Counted from the stretch's first letter, positions 10,189 through 23,888 are shown. The stretch: DNA of 64,000 nt from Poronia punctata (GCA_022579005.1 MU401567.1:57439-121438); one strand, 5' to 3'. Made by a program: numbers and translations. Notes: a model not told the origin generated them from the letters alone.

Positions 10189-13100
10189 TCATCTAAAATC
10201 CGAAGGATGGTACATGACTGTCGGACCGGCCGTGGTTGCCGCGTAGACGTGAGAAGTCCCGAGACCGTAGGGACCAAAAGCAGCCGAGTGATGCATAGGC
10301 ACGTTGGACGGATTATTCCAGCCGTTCCACATAGTATCCAGGTCGAACACCATATCGTGGCCACTTATCGTCTCTAGGCCCTGTGCCATGCCAGCGACCG
10401 TCGTCATCCCACTGCTCATCGACATACTTCCCTCCGGACTGGGGTGCTGCATGGCAGACGGTATCAGAGGCGGCATCGATGCTATTGGTGTCGTGATTGT
10501 CGCAGGGACTAGGACGCTATCCTCGGAGTAAGCCGCGGTCGAGGTGGGCATGACGGCAGCGGCAGTGGCAACTGGGGTAACAGCAGACACCGCATCACGC
10601 TCCGATGCCGAATGGAAGAAGTGGTTCAGTGGATCAAAGTTACTACACTTGGAGTGCGTTGCTATCGTCGGCATCTTTCGACCTGGTAAATGAAGTCTCG
10701 TGGCCGTCGGGGGCCGTTCCTCATTCGCCTTGTCGAAACTTTCCACAATGTACGACACTCGCTCGGCTTGCTTGTCGTTGATGGCGCAAAACCTCAGGAT
10801 CGTTATAGCGCTATTGATAGACGCCCGAGCATCAGGGTTGTGATAGAGTGAGGCAAATTCGTTGCTCAGCACGATCAGCGCCGCTGCAAAAACACAGTGT
10901 CTGGTTGTCGTCTCAATTAGTCATGGCACGATATTCGGGAATGCGGTCGTGTCCGACACTCACATAACAAATGGATTGCATTGAGGCAAGTATTTGGCGT
11001 CCAACGCGGCCTGGGTGAGGAATAAGGTGTGCTGCGACGCTTGCAGGCATGTCTGGGCAAAGTTCTCCATCTTCGTACTGACACGGGCTGCTTTGGAATA
11101 TTTTGCATCTAACCCGATACGCCCTTTATTCAGCAGAAATAGGAAGAAGGGTCTCGAGACCAGCATGACCGAGTGGCAATGTAATAGGTTGATATGCAGA
11201 ATGGCGATCCCTTGGGTCGAGTCGACCGGCCCGTTGATCAGCCGTCTCCAATGTAGAGCGCTTGGTAGTTCTTTATTCCATTCATCCAAGGAATCAGCGA
11301 TACCCTGGGCGACGGCCGTCGAGATCTTTCTGTTCGAGTATACCCCTTTAAGGATCGCCCCTAGGATCTTTGAACTCTTCACGGCCGCCTCAAGCGCTGC
11401 CATATGGGTTGCCTCTGTGCCCATGCTCAGTGGAGAACTGGTCGCAGATATCGAATACTCGAATATGCTATGAGAGCAATCGTCCTCGGATATTGCCGTC
11501 GGCCTCCCTAGACAAGCAGACAGAAACCGGTCGAGAACATAGAGTGTCTTCCAGACATTCTTCCGTACTACACGCTCTTCGGCGTGGAAAACACACAGGC
11601 TCTCGTCTCTATGGAGTCCCAACGCAAAGGCCGAACGTATCGCCATTCCTATATGCCGTATTAGACACTAGTCCTTACGGAGAGCGTAGAGCACCGATAC
11701 CAAAGGAAGGCATGCTAGAGTAAGAAGAGGAGAGAAAATAGGAGATTGCGGTGTGGGTTAAGGATACTTACCGTAGTAAGCATAGGACGCGTTTCTCTTT
11801 GATATTGCAAGCATATAAAGAGACATTAGTAATAGGGCTTGGATGGACCAAAAGTCGGCATCTTCGAATCCAGAAACCGGATCAGCGAGGCTCTTGGCGT
11901 TCCGAAAGAAGAGTTCGGCTCGGTTGACCCTTTCGGAACGAAGCTTGTCGACTACCACAGCTTCGTCACTACCGGGAAAAGGGGCGGCCATAACAAGGCC
12001 GATAGCGAATACCAAGTATATCAGACATAACAGCGAAGGCGATGCGACGAGGGGATCCTTGTAACAATCATCCACCGACTTCAAGAACTCCTGCTTATTG
12101 AATATCTCAACAAATCCTGCGGTCTGTGACAGTGAGCGTCTGGGATAGCGAGGATGAACAGGAAACGCACATTTGTAAAGAAAGAGTTGATGAGTATGTT
12201 GGCAGTCCTTTGGTCTGGCAGGACTCCGGTGGGTCTCAGGTCGTGGGGGAGAGAAACCGTATTCTCCATGATCATGTGCCTACGCGGATCCTGTGTGAAA
12301 TCAGAGGGGCCCGACACATTCTCTACAATCATACGAATCCATTGCAGAAACGAAAGGCTTGCTGAGTCGCCAATGTAGACTGCGACTTGTTAGTTGCTAT
12401 GACGACCACATCCCAACAAAGAGAAAAGAGCACCCTCTGGGACCCAGCACGCGATCCATCATAATGCGCACGATGCGAGACGGCTATATGGAAGATAAAC
12501 ACCAGAAGCCAAAAATGAAGCCGACTTACGGAGCCTGCCCGTGGAATCTTGCAGCATTCGCTTAAACGGATACCCCTCCGACTCGTCGGCAGCTACGCTA
12601 GTATTGCTAAGCCTTGAATGACTATCGAAGTCACTGTCAGTCCCGCCCAGCAGGTGACGACTTGCGCCAGCATGCTTGGCTGGATTCGGCTCCAACAATG
12701 TCCGGTCAAGGTCCATTTCGGCGGGTTCCGGGGGCGCGTTCCACACCATCAGAGAGGAACTGCGTCGGGATGCGACCTGAACATCTATCGATGATCCTAT
12801 GAGATGTGGTGATGTCTCGATATGACGGCGCTTGGTAGGGGAATTAAGGGTTTCATGTGCATTAGAGTGGTCCGAACTGGTAGGCGCATAGTGGCAATCA
12901 AGTTGTCGCTTCGTGCAGGTGTTGCAGGGCATCAGGCCATTGCACTGTCGCGGATCAGTCAATACTGTCTTTTGTAATAGAAAATTGTTGATTTGACTCT
13001 GAACACAGACAAGAATTCTAAAACAGCTTGGGCCCGCTTCAAGTTTTTACCCCACTAGATCATTCGCTGAATCAAACCAGCTGGTAAGAAAGCAAAACAT

Positions 13101-13507
13101 AAGGGGGCAATGGAGTACCGCAGCCTTGGTTTTACACAGGATGTCTGGGAAGACATCCTGGAGGAAATTCAAAGAAACAAACAACTAGAGCAAGATACAC
13201 GTAGCTTGTAGGGACTCCACTTCCTGTACCACGATGGGTTTGCATCTTGCAAATGACGGTGAGGCTAGTAAGGCAGGGGCACATGCGAGAAAAACTAACA
13301 AACAGAAATAAGGACAGGGGAAAAAAAAAAAGAAAAAAAAAAGAAAAAAAAAAAGAAACATGTCCGAAACAAGTCGGGACCCGCACAGACCACGGGATCG
13401 CGCGAGAAGGGGGAGGACCAACTAACTTTTTGTTTCCTACGTTTACACGACTCACAGGCTTGGGCGGTGCGTTGCCTTTTGTCAGGGTCGACTTTAGGTC
13501 GAGTCAT
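10189..13507 (-). CDS. Zn(II)2Cys6 transcription factor with fungal middle-homology domain
   Basis: Six exons (minus strand): 13507-13427, 12944-12530, 12379-12171, 12123-11772, 11648-10964 and 10900-10189. They total 2,454 nt, giving 817 aa. The binuclear zinc cluster is complete across intron 1: Cys 18, 21, 28, 34, 37 and 44 (C-x2-C-x6-C-x5-C-x2-C-x6-C) with basic KRRKQK between Cys 21 and 28. Such proteins bind CGG-type half sites in the nucleus. The fungal_trans region is shown by SFFTNTAGFVEIFNKQEF, by MAIRSAFALGLHRDES and by the RKNVWKTLYVLDRFLSACLG segment with GRP following. The C-terminus is Ser/Pro/Met-rich and likely activating. Splices show CTAAC/CTAAT branch sites. Introns are 482, 150, 47, 123 and 63 nt; the 482-nt first intron is long and contains a pyrimidine tract (A-rich on the plus strand at 13319-13357). 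I cannot name the target pathway. Confidence 0.85.
13319..13357. repeat. A-rich homopolymeric tract inside intron 1 of the Zn2Cys6 gene
   Basis: Three A runs of about 10 bases broken by single G residues. In the transcript this is a poly-U tract in the middle of the long first intron, not next to the acceptor. Confidence 0.85.
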
Positions 13508-16500
13508 GATGGATTTGACAGTGACGATGATGGTGAGGTCAAGCTAGATCATATCCGTCGGGCCATCCGATCAGGAGTCGCAGAGGGGTGAAACCAAAAG
13601 ACGGCCTCGGATTAACTCAACAACTGAGAGTCCGGAGCGGTGCCGAGCCGGCGGGCTCTCGAAAGACGGTCGGTCTCGGATACGGAAAAGATAAGATATC
13701 TCAGCCCTATCGGGACCCCAAGTGGAGTGAAGGGAGCTCGAGAGAGCTCACGAGACACGGAGATCTACTTTCTGTTAGGACTGTAGTCCAACCGGCCCAG
13801 GAGGATTATCGACCTGCATGCGGCATCGGCAGCGGGTCTCTCAGTATACCTCAGCAAAGGCAGGCTCTACCCCGGTGCGATAGAATAGATGACAGATGAC
13901 AGACAGTAGGCGGAGAAGGCTTGTTTTTGAATGTGTACTAGGACGGAATGGCTGAACCACTGGGGCGCACTAGTGATCTGACCGTGACAATACCGAAGGC
14001 CGTCTCCTCGTGCTCCGGCGAGGACCAAGTGTCCAACAATACAAAAATAATTAAAATGTTAGGGGAAGTTGCTGAGATCGGCCGCCTGCGTCGGAAAGGG
14101 GGGAGGTTGGCAGAGAAGAGGGAGGGCAGCAAGCACCGAACAAGCATAAAATCAGTCAAGCAGACGCGGACAGAGCCAAGATAGAGTGGGAATAATACCT
14201 AGGTTAGGTTACATGCAAGGGCAAAGTGCTGGCAGCAGTCCGGAGGCCCCAAGGGGTGGCAACCAGCAGGCAGACCCTGGTCTCGACTATGGTTTTTCTC
14301 GACTGCGCATCACGACTTGGATGTGACGAGGGCAAATTGACGAGTGTCAGACTATACACTGCCTGTACCTGTCGGGGGTCATGATTGGGCGATAGAGTCG
14401 AGGGCCTGATCAACTAACAAGCCCGTTGGGCCGGGATGGCGGGTCGTGGAATGTGGCGCTGGACACGCATCGGTCGAGAGATTTCCGCAGCTTGCCAGCC
14501 TAGTAGGTGTATACGAGTTGGCCTGCGACCCAAGCTCCAGGCTACATATAGCAGGGCTAAAAAGAAGCAGGAGAGGGGGGACAGGGGAAACAACGAAGCA
14601 GAATCAGGAGGCGGCGAGTGAACTTTGCTTGATAGTTCGCCTGATCGCCTGGGTCGCTTGCTCGCTTATTCGCTAAACCAAAAGCCACAGATACGAATCT
14701 ATAAGGTAAGTAAGGTACTTGAGGTAGGTGATGTGTGTATCTCCGAGTGCTTTATCGTAGGACCTGAGCCAACTGAAACACCACGGGGGCGGGACTCGGG
14801 GGCAGGGCGTTGGGTCGACCCAGTTGCTTGTCACTAAAAACAGATTCTCTACCTAAATAACCTATCGTGGTAGGTACCTACCTGAGCTCCCTATTCGACG
14901 CGCTGAACATGTTTTAAGAGGCGCACGTTGACGTCTGGAGACACATGCGATTCATAGATTAGATGCACGGTTACTTGTCAATGTCAAAGGGCGAGACGAG
15001 GTCGTATCATGTGCCCATGTCGAAGCGCCCATGTCGAGGCGGATAGAGGTACCCTACGACATCCACTAAAGGGTACATGACGCAGGTAATGGTCTATAAT
15101 AATGTAGAGAAGGGCATCTTTCATGGATGCCTGGGCCCAGCCGTAGATAGCTGTGCATGCCCAGAACATGCAGGAGAAGCATACTCACATACTTCTTACA
15201 TATAAATTGATATTTGTAAAAGATCGACAGTTTAGAATGGATAGTATGTGGGTAGGAAGTAAGTTTGGCGGCAACCGTACCTAATTATGGACATTTCAAA
15301 GTTGATTGCTCATATCATGAATGTACGGGAGCGTGTCCATGATAGTAGTTAGTACATGGCTCGCTCCCATGTACGTGTGTACATGCCTACATATTTCATT
15401 AATGTCCCCCCTCCCAACCTACGACCTACCTACCTCTGGATATGTTTTGCACTGCGCCTACCTTTCTGTGACAATTTATTGTAAATTTGGCAGGAAGGCA
15501 GGTAGTTAGGTGAGAGGTAGCGCTATGGCAAGAGGATATGTGAGTACCATACATGTCTGTGTGTGTGTAGGTTAGTACTGGAAGGGACGAACCGCGAAGA
15601 TAGGTAAGGTATACAATGTTGCCCGATTGGCCCACTACCACTCACCGGCTGCATAATCGATGTTATTCCCCTCGGACACGATGACTATGACAATATGTAC
15701 ATCCATGCACGTATGTAGATATATGTAAACGTCAGGAAGTAGCAGGCACTGTATATTTTGGCCTGGAAAGAGTGAGTGAGGTGAAATCAGTTGGGCAGGA
15801 TGGATGTGAAACTGACCTATCTCCGGTACCTGTTACTCTTACGCGTAGAGAAGTAAATACCTTCTAGGTACCTGTCTCTTTACAGGCCACCGACTCCCAG
15901 CGATTCTCTTGTATGATGTCTTTGTCCCTCTGCGCAATTTGTGTGATCAAAATTTTGCAACAGGCACACGATCACGCACCAAGGGGGCGATGTACCTAAT
16001 TTTATGTAATTATGCGCTGGACATCTTATTGGAGCCAGCTTACGGCCATATCAACATACATGCAGTTATAATGATTGATACGTACGGAAATAAGTAGTAG
16101 TAGATACAAGGATGACATATCAGTTGAGAAAATTTTACTCTTCTTCGAAAACTCCAATCATCGGTTAAAGCACCTACTTGAAAAATGACAGGAGGCATGG
16201 GGGGAGCACATAGATGTACCGGATACATATTAAGCCAAGGGGAGTGGTGCTTAAATTTCTATAATAGGCTAGAGTGTTCAGCGGTTTCCTCATGCGTATC
16301 GCCTGATATGGAAACTTCCTATTCTATTAGCCCCAGCAGAGAAATCCACAATTTGCGGCTCAGGCGCATTTTACCTTTACCATCTGGTGTATTTTTTCCC
16401 CATCTCACCTTGAAACGCCACAGTCCACCGTTGACCGAGCCCCGGCGGATTTAAGGTAGGTCAGCTCGTGAAATTTATCACTTCACCTACATCTGTCATC

Positions 16501-18103
16501 TTTATGCTTGTCATGGGCATGATGGGCATTACTATGGCGCTATTAGCTTGCAGGTCGGAATCTATTATAGCTTCGCTGGTAGATGATGCATGAGATGGCG
16601 TCTCAGTAGGTTTCAGCTCCATTTTCTGCAACGCTTCAAAGTGTCGAGATGGACCAACCAAGGCGACCTCGCACTATGTACACGTACATGATACTCGTAC
16701 TGGAGAGGGCCGCCTTCATCTTATTTCAGCATCGAGTGGCTGAATGGTTCATATCCGCACAATTACGCAAGAACCTACCTACGTACTTACCTTGTAGGAA
16801 AAACTAGCAACGCTGTATCACGTTACACAAGCTCGCGTATCTGTGAGCTCTTTCCACAAAGGAAAAGGCCGCTCGTTGCGGCTGCCGTACTCTGTCGGCT
16901 AATGCACCCGGATGCTGCATTCGCGAGCTACCTAGGGCTTGCCTACGAGAAATTGCACGGCACTTCCACCTGGGCCGCAAGAGATATCACTCACCCAAAT
17001 GATCTGGGAGTCTTCCCAGAAAGGTGCGTCGGCCGCTCCCCAGGGAAAAGTCGCCTCTACTGGAAGATTGCCTTAAAACATTATCGTGTGGCTCTTTCGT
17101 TACATTCTGGCTTTTAATGGCGTTCAAAACCGTCTTGGCTTCCATGGCTGCCGCGGCGGCGCCCATGCTTGTCCCGGGACGATGACAAGCAGCAAATCTA
17201 TGCAAGGTTATCTGTCGCCTTCATTATTTCCGGGTAATCTATCTTTATCCTCCCCCACGGGGCAGTTGGTGTATCGTCAATTAGCCCATCCGGACTCTCA
17301 GCCCGCGCGACCAAGAGTCGGCGCGACTTACACAGACGCCGAAAAACACGTTCAGGCCTCTATCGGGAACGACTTGACATCAAATACGGTAACCATCGCG
17401 AGAGCACTTTACTCAGCTACGGCGGCGACCCACCCTGTTCCAGGTAGAACTATTGAGCTTCACACCAGGGAACGGGATAACGGCATGGAATGAATATGAT
17501 GCTTTGTCCGCCACCACCATTCTGCGCTGGATCGGCTTAACTAGGATACAATAAAGGCCGAAAACAGTCCGCCCGGTCAACGAGTTCGCCCTGTGACTCC
17601 AAGTACGCTACACGCTGCGACACTCCAAAAAGGCTTTTAAATCTTCTGATTTTCCAGACAACAAATTGTGTTACGCGTTCAGGAGGCAACCCGTGGCCGT
17701 TGGTCCTGGATCGAGTGGATACTTTTCACCTAGTTGGCATTTTACTTGGAATGCGCCCAACGCTCGTCGAGAGGAAAGGATCGTGGGCCGGTTGACATAA
17801 ATGTAGTATTGCTGTGTTTGCACCTTCCACTATCAGTGATTGCTCCCGGAACGGAAGAAACACTAAAAGAAGAAAATATTGACAAAAAAACTTTCTTCCT
17901 GTTGGTTTGACTGTTGGTTATTCACTGTCGAAATGTGTCAGAATCCGGTGGCGCTTGGGTGTCTTCCCGGCTTTAAATGCCGCTGGGTGCCTTACCTACC
18001 GAACATCGGCCTTCCTTATTCCCAGGACACCTTTTCAGGCAAAATCGACATTTCTTGCGCCGAAACGCCCAGAACCCCACATTTATCGTCCCCCACGGCC
18101 TCG
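13508..18103. other. 4.6-kb intergenic region, no gene supported
   Basis: This region lies between the starts of the divergent Zn2Cys6 and CoA-transferase genes. It contains many ACCTA/TAGGT tracts, a palindrome GTAGGTACCTAC near 14870, and one TACTCGTA 8-mer (16692-16699). Frames at 16902-17117, 17086-17493 and on the opposite strand overlap each other and carry no recognisable domain, signal peptide or splice logic. The frame before 18104 is open back to 17879 and includes an ATG at 17932, so the CoA-transferase could be longer at its N-terminus, but that extension looks unlike the family. Confidence 0.5.
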
Positions 18104-19864
18104 ATGTCTGCGGCATCGTCTTATTCGGTAGGCCGCTGTGCCTCAGAAGCTCTCAAAATACTGCTCGAAGCCTCTTCGTCGGAGCTACCGGTCGAGTTCG
18201 CCCAGTATGCCCAAGATGTTGTCTTTGAAGCGCGTTCTCCTACTGGCGACTCGCCCTGCTTCCCTTGCCCTATGCGCCAGCAGGAGGCTTGCGCAGCGCT
18301 AAAGGCGATTGAGGGATGCGCTATCTCAGCTATCGCTAATCTTCCGGGCAAGGCGCGACACAGAAGGATCAAAGTAGACCTCGAACGGGCGGCTTGCTTC
18401 TTGATGTCGGCTTACATCACGACCCTCGACGACCTTGACAAATCTCACCCAGACATCCTCCAGAGGTTACCTGGTGAGTTAGTTCACTTTTTCTGTGCTC
18501 GGAGCTGTCCACTAACCCATGATTGAGACACCGACATTCACCGTGCTCAGTCGAACCTGTATCGCCGCTTGTCGGCCGGGCTCTACGAGACGCGGGGGCG
18601 CGGGGAGTATTATCATATCCACGGGTCGCTGGAGGCCAGCACCACGCTGCGTATGATCGGGCTCGCTCCGTTTGCGCCTGAGCAGACCGACTATCGCGAA
18701 TGTATTCAAACGATAGAAGATGCCGTGAGGAAATATTCCACCGCCGAGCTCGAAGAGTTGAATCAGCACTTCAAGCAGGCAGGTGTCCCGGCATACACCA
18801 AAGAGCAATACAAGGACACACCACATGGCTGTAGGTTGAGCTCACTTCCTCCTTTCACTTTAGCCGCCCTCGAAGGTTCATCACCACCAGTTCCCTTTGC
18901 GGAACATATGGATGAAGACCGAACCCGGTGCCTTCGTGGCATACGTGTCATCGAGCTGTGCCGTGTCATCGCTGGACCCACGATCGGCAGGTCGCTTGCG
19001 GCACACGGTGCTTCGGTGATGAAGGTCACGTCCCCTCAACTCCCAGACGTGCCGTTCTTCCAACTTGACGTCAACACGGGAAAGCACACAGTCTCGCTCC
19101 ATCTTCAGAACCCGGACGACCGTGCCATTTTCGAGTCTCTCCTGGCGACTGCGGATGTGATCATCGACGGTTACCGCCCAGGTGTAACGGCACGTCTGGG
19201 ATATCCGCCAGAGCTGCTGGCGGCCAAGGCAGCGCAACGCGGCCGGGGCATCGTGTATGTTGCGGAAGACTGCTTTGGAGGGGTTGGCGTGCCGGGTGCG
19301 GAATGGGCAGGGCGTCCGGGGTGGCAGCAGATCGCAGACTGCGTAACTGGAGTGGCTTGGGAGCAGGGGAGCTTTATGGGCCTCGAGGAGCCTGTCGTGC
19401 CGCCGTTTCCCATGTCGGACTATGGCACAGGGACGCTGGGCACGATCGCAGCTTTAGCTGGCCTCTATCGACGCGCGACCGAGGGCGGCTCTTGGATATG
19501 TCGAACCAGTCTTTCCCAGTACAACCTGTTCCTCCTCTCGTTGGGGTCGTATCCGGAAGAGGTGCTGGCCGAGCTTCGAACAAGTCATGACGAGAAGTTC
19601 TTCACGCTACGCCATAGCGACACGGTTGAAGTAGTGGGGAAGTGTGCCCTAGGCAGCATTCGCAAGCTTCACCCAAGGCTCTTTGCCGACGACGTGATGC
19701 AGAGCGTCTACAGCGCGGGGTTCGGTGGCGTTGTCAGGCGACCGAGGGAGGCGCTCGACATCGAGGGCCTGAGAATTGGCCATGTGCGGGCTACACGGCC
19801 CAATGGGTTCGATAGCCCGACGTGGGAAGGTTGGGAAGAAGACGAGGCGTTGCTGGAGGTCTAG
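18104..19864 (+). CDS. Family III CoA-transferase (CaiB/BaiF, L-carnitine dehydratase-like)
   Basis: Exons 18104-18473 and 18528-19864 give 568 aa. The 54-nt intron has GTGAGT, a CTAAC branch and TTGAG. The start at 18104 gives MSAASSYSVG, which fits the family better than the upstream ATG at 17932. Residues 1-230 resemble the partial first half seen in fungal members (YRRLSAGLYETRGRGEYYHI, GSLEASTTLRMIGL). The main domain begins near 257 with LRGIRVIELCRVIAGPTIGR and SLAAHGASVMKV, then DVNTGKHTVSLHL, GYRPGVTARLGYPPE, GAEWAGRPGWQQIADCVTGV and YGTGTLGTIAALAGLYRRA. Family III enzymes move CoA between organic acids or racemise 2-methylacyl-CoA; the substrate is unknown here. A candidate 33-nt intron at 18831-18863 was considered and not used because it is too short and the frame is open through it. 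Confidence 0.85.
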
Positions 19865-21543
19865 TCTGGTGTGGTCCCTGGGGAGGGGTTCTTTTACCTA
19901 CTCACCGGTTATTGTTAGCGAGCCTTCGTCCCACCTAGGCTCGGACTCGACGGTCATTTGACTCTGCCTAGTCCAGCTATCCCCCCTTTTCCTTTTTGGT
20001 TCCACGACATGTGCGATGACATGGCCCTGTGTGTGTCTTGGTTCGTGCCCAGTCCAGTCGTCTCTCGCGCAGTCCGGAGCCCGGCATGTTTGTTGGGCCC
20101 TACTGCATAGCGAGGCCATATCCGTTTCCCTCTTTCAAGGGTATACCCCCTATTGTCTTTTGGTTCTCTCCTGATTTTAGATTAGAGAAGGAGGGAGTTT
20201 GATTTTGGGAGATGGTAACTTGGTGAAGCAGTTCTTTGCGATGGCGGACCACACTTCGCAAAACACCACCTAGCGAGAGAAAAAGGCGTTGCGTTGCGTT
20301 GCGTTATCGGGAGACACGGTGCTGAGTAAATTAGTTTATCATTCTTTTTTCCTGCGAAAGCCTTCTTGGACCAATTGGGTGATCTTTGAAGATGAGTTTT
20401 TGGGAGGCAACTTGTTTACTTTGTCAAGTGGAAATGTTTGGGAGCCAGATTCGATGTTTGTATTTTTGTTGTTGTTGAATGTGACATTGCTGTAGGGATA
20501 GTCATGGTCAAGGTAACGATGACGGCGATGACGGCGTCGATGTTGCTCAAGGTACCTACTTACTGACGATAAGGATGTGTAGTTGGCTGATTAGTCAGAT
20601 GGGATTTGCATGTCTGTATATACACCTCTCTCGTATTCTACTTTCACCACTTCGAATTTTGAAACCCTAATACGCGATAGTTGATCATCTTATCGTCACG
20701 CTTTGGCAACACGACATGTCTTCTACCATTGCACTATTTCTACTATCGTGTTTGGTACTAGATATCTACGCGCAAATGCTACTATTATTACGGTCTAATA
20801 ACAGTGCTTACTCACACTGACATGCATTATGGACGTATGCGTAGCTTCCTACATATACATTAGGTAGGTACCCTTGAATTTTCACCTACTTGACCCGCAA
20901 CATACATGTAGGTAGCATCTCAGCTTATTCATCACCAGCCTAGATTGATATAACCACCAATACCATCTGTTCAATAGAAGTCGAGTTTCAAATGTACGTT
21001 AACGATAAGTTTTACACAGTACCTTAGATAGGCGATTTTTTTTACTTTCACCGCTCCCCGCTCACGCTTCCGCTCCGCTTCTCGCTTCTCTCCTATTATT
21101 TGTTAATGTTTTACGCTACGCCACATCACGCCACTTTTGTTCTTGTTGTTGTTGTTTGTGTTTGTGGGGGGAAGCGTTTTATTATGTAGACTACGAGGTT
21201 TGACGAATTCAAGGTTATTATGAAGTACCGGTAGAGAAAAGGTACAGCATGCGAGTATTTTTTTTTCTTCTTCGGGAAGCTGGAATGACAAGACTACCTA
21301 CCTTTCCTACCTACTCTGACTACCTTATATATTCATACGAGGTACATACTTCGAATTGAGAGGACGGTATGGGGGAGGGAGGGGGGATGTGTGGCTTCTT
21401 GAACACAGTCGAGTGAGTCACCTTTTACCTTTACATTTACATTTACATAAGCGAGAGGTGGGGAAAAAGATGGATGGACAAGCCTATCCTGTTTGTTTGT
21501 TTGTTTGTTTTTATTTCATTTTGTTTTCTGTCTGGACTCTGGG

Positions 21544-21571
21544 GTACGTAACGTAACGTAACGTAACGTAC
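21544..21571. repeat. (ACGTA)n pentanucleotide array
   Basis: About five tandem ACGTA units, merging at the right end into a TACGAGTA 8-mer. Confidence 0.85.
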
Positions 21572-23790
21572 GAGTACGTATGCATTACATAAATGACGGT
21601 GCCAGGGGGGGGGGGGGGGGATGTAACAGATTATGTTAGGTAAGTAAGGTAGGTACGTTAGCGAGAATAGCTAGGTAGGTTAGGTTGTTTTGTACACAGT
21701 AGGAAAGAATGATGGCATGTTATTATTAGGTACAGGTAGAAGAGATGGAAACGAAAACGAAAGGGAGGAAAATAAGGAGGGTAGGTTAAAAGTGACGGAC
21801 AGGATGACGATGGATGGATGGATGGATGGATAAGTGGATGAGTGGATGAATGATGATGATGTTTGTTACAGTTGCGCTTCGCAGTCTGGTTCCGTTATCT
21901 CGGTTGTGGCGAGCTGGGGGCTTGGGGCTGTGGTGGCTGATCTACTCGTAGGTACTTCCTCACATATGTATGTACATACCTCATATCCCCTTTGAGATGA
22001 GATTTGGTTGCTTCTTCACCGCTTATTAAGCGATTGTACTTGTTTTGAGATGCTTGATTTACTTGTAGGTATACCTACGTAGTAGGGACAGTCAAGTTGG
22101 AAGTAGGTAGAGAGAGATACAGATAAGTCAATCTAGGATGGGGTCGTTGAGGTTGTTTGAGCAGTTGGGTCTGGTTTGCAAAATATGTGTTTGTTTGTCT
22201 TATGAATTAACATACTTGTAGATTTGTGGAATGCTAAGCCAAATTCCATATGAGAGCAGTTATACGTATAGTGAACAAAGACGATCCGGTATTTGGTTAA
22301 TTAGGTACTTGAAATTCGAGTGTTATCAACTCTGTGGTAAATGAGTAGGTGCCTTTCTGAATTATTCCGTCACAGGTATTTTACTTCGGGGTCATGTATA
22401 GGAGAATAACTCGAGTAATTATAAGGTTGGGCGGATGGAAGTGTCTGTTTTACCTACCTTCCTACCCTCCTAGAGAACATCACAGATGAGGAATATCTAG
22501 ATCTTTAGTATTTACCTAGAAAGTAGGTCCGGTCTGTTATAGTATGGGCTTACTTATGTCTCGGTTATATCGATATCTTGATTAAATCTCCACCCTTGGG
22601 AAGATTATGTCTTCTGTGTAATAAACTTATTCTCTTCGTAACCATGGACTTGAAGACCTGTTACTGCTGATTATACGTGTATTGAGTTGAGCGGTGCTGA
22701 ATTCTTCATGTAAAGACACGTCCTTGTCTTGTTTTTCCTCTGGCTTGAATTCAAGCTTGGCTAGTATGGTCGTTCTCTAATCTAAATGCACCCTCGATAC
22801 TATGTAATTCATAGTATCAACAAATTTGTTTCAAAGCCAGCTTAGGTATTCTTGTCTTGAGATTTATTTTCAAAATGCCGATACCGGTTCTAAGCTTTTT
22901 GATCTACGTCCTTGGAAAATCTCATAAACCCATCCCCAGGTGACTGGAGTAAGTAGAGAGGATAGAGGTAAAGTAATGTCAAAGGAGAGCCAAGCACGGC
23001 GCAAAAATATATATCAATTTCCTTCCTGCCATTCGACCATCATGGTCGTGTCAGGATCTTTCTGCCGTGACCTTATCTTGACGTCTTCGAAGCAACAAGC
23101 TTTCTTTAGCTTTCTTTTCCCCTGGTACAGCCAGGGGCATTGGAATCCAGCTAGCTTTCTCGACCGTCTTACCCCTTCTTTCTTTTCGTCTTTTCAGAAG
23201 TCAAATCATCCCATCATATAGGAAATAACATATCTGGAATCGAGTCAGTTCCCTTGCTCACTATATCGTCAGTTAACCCAGGAACATGGATCGCGTTGCC
23301 CTGGTTGGTGCCTGAGAGTGTTGAAATAAACTTTCCCGACGTATCCGTTTCCGTGCAATTAAACACTTGGCCATATGTGTTGCCTTGTATAGTGCGATTC
23401 CCGTGATAGTGAAGATAGATAGACAAACAGGCTGGTCTTAATGAGCCCGGATATTTGTAAGCAACAGATTGATAATAAATACGACTCTATATGACAAGAA
23501 ATATAGCGACAACAGCAGCAACAAAAAGAGGAGAAAAGACCCAGGAGGAGGAAAGAAAACCATCATATAGTCAGAATGAGTGGACATGAATGATGTATTA
23601 GATTAGAGTAGATTAGACGAACTATCGTGTAGTGGACTGTTTTTTCGTATTGTCCAACTGATGAGATAGACGTTTCGTCATCAGGACGAGGGCTAGGTAT
23701 CTTAATTAATAACAGGATGAAAACCCTCTTAGACTACATCCCGTATAAGTAAAGAAAAATAAACAATCACCTCCCCTATCTATTCTGATG

Positions 23791-23846
23791 TATATTTAAA
23801 TCCAATTATCATCCTCTCCCCCTTTTTCTTTCTTTCCCCTTTTCTC
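23791..23846 (+). promoter_or_regulatory. TATA-like element plus pyrimidine tract before the secreted His/KPEY protein gene
   Basis: TATATTTAAA at 23791-23800 lies about 90 nt before the ATG and is followed by a CT-rich stretch (about 23812-23846), a common core-promoter arrangement in highly expressed filamentous-fungal genes. Inference from position and composition only. Confidence 0.4.
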
Positions 23847-23888
23847 GGAACAAACAGCAAGGCAAACCAGACCATTTTCCTTTTCACG

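Larger units (their letters stand above)
19865..23888. other. 4-kb intergenic region, no gene supported
   Basis: This stretch follows the CoA-transferase gene. It holds GTTGC repeats (20285-20303), an ACGTA array (21544-21571), a 16-G homopolymer (21605-21620), a GGAT array (about 21810-21832), many TAGGTA tracts, and TACTCGTA-type 8-mers at 21569-21576 and 21953-21960. Reading frames are short. I see no domain. Confidence 0.55.

Noticed and set aside
18831..18863. 33-nt candidate intron (GTAGGT ... TTTAG) in the CoA-transferase gene
   Set aside because: Below the practical size for fungal introns, and the frame is open without splicing.
23657..23695. Hammerhead-ribozyme-like motif (CTGATGA ... 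and CGAAAC on the opposite strand)
   Set aside because: The two parts belong to an inverted repeat (CTGATGA/TCATCAG). On neither strand is there a helix II between CTGATGA and GAAA with proper flanking stems, so the core is incomplete.
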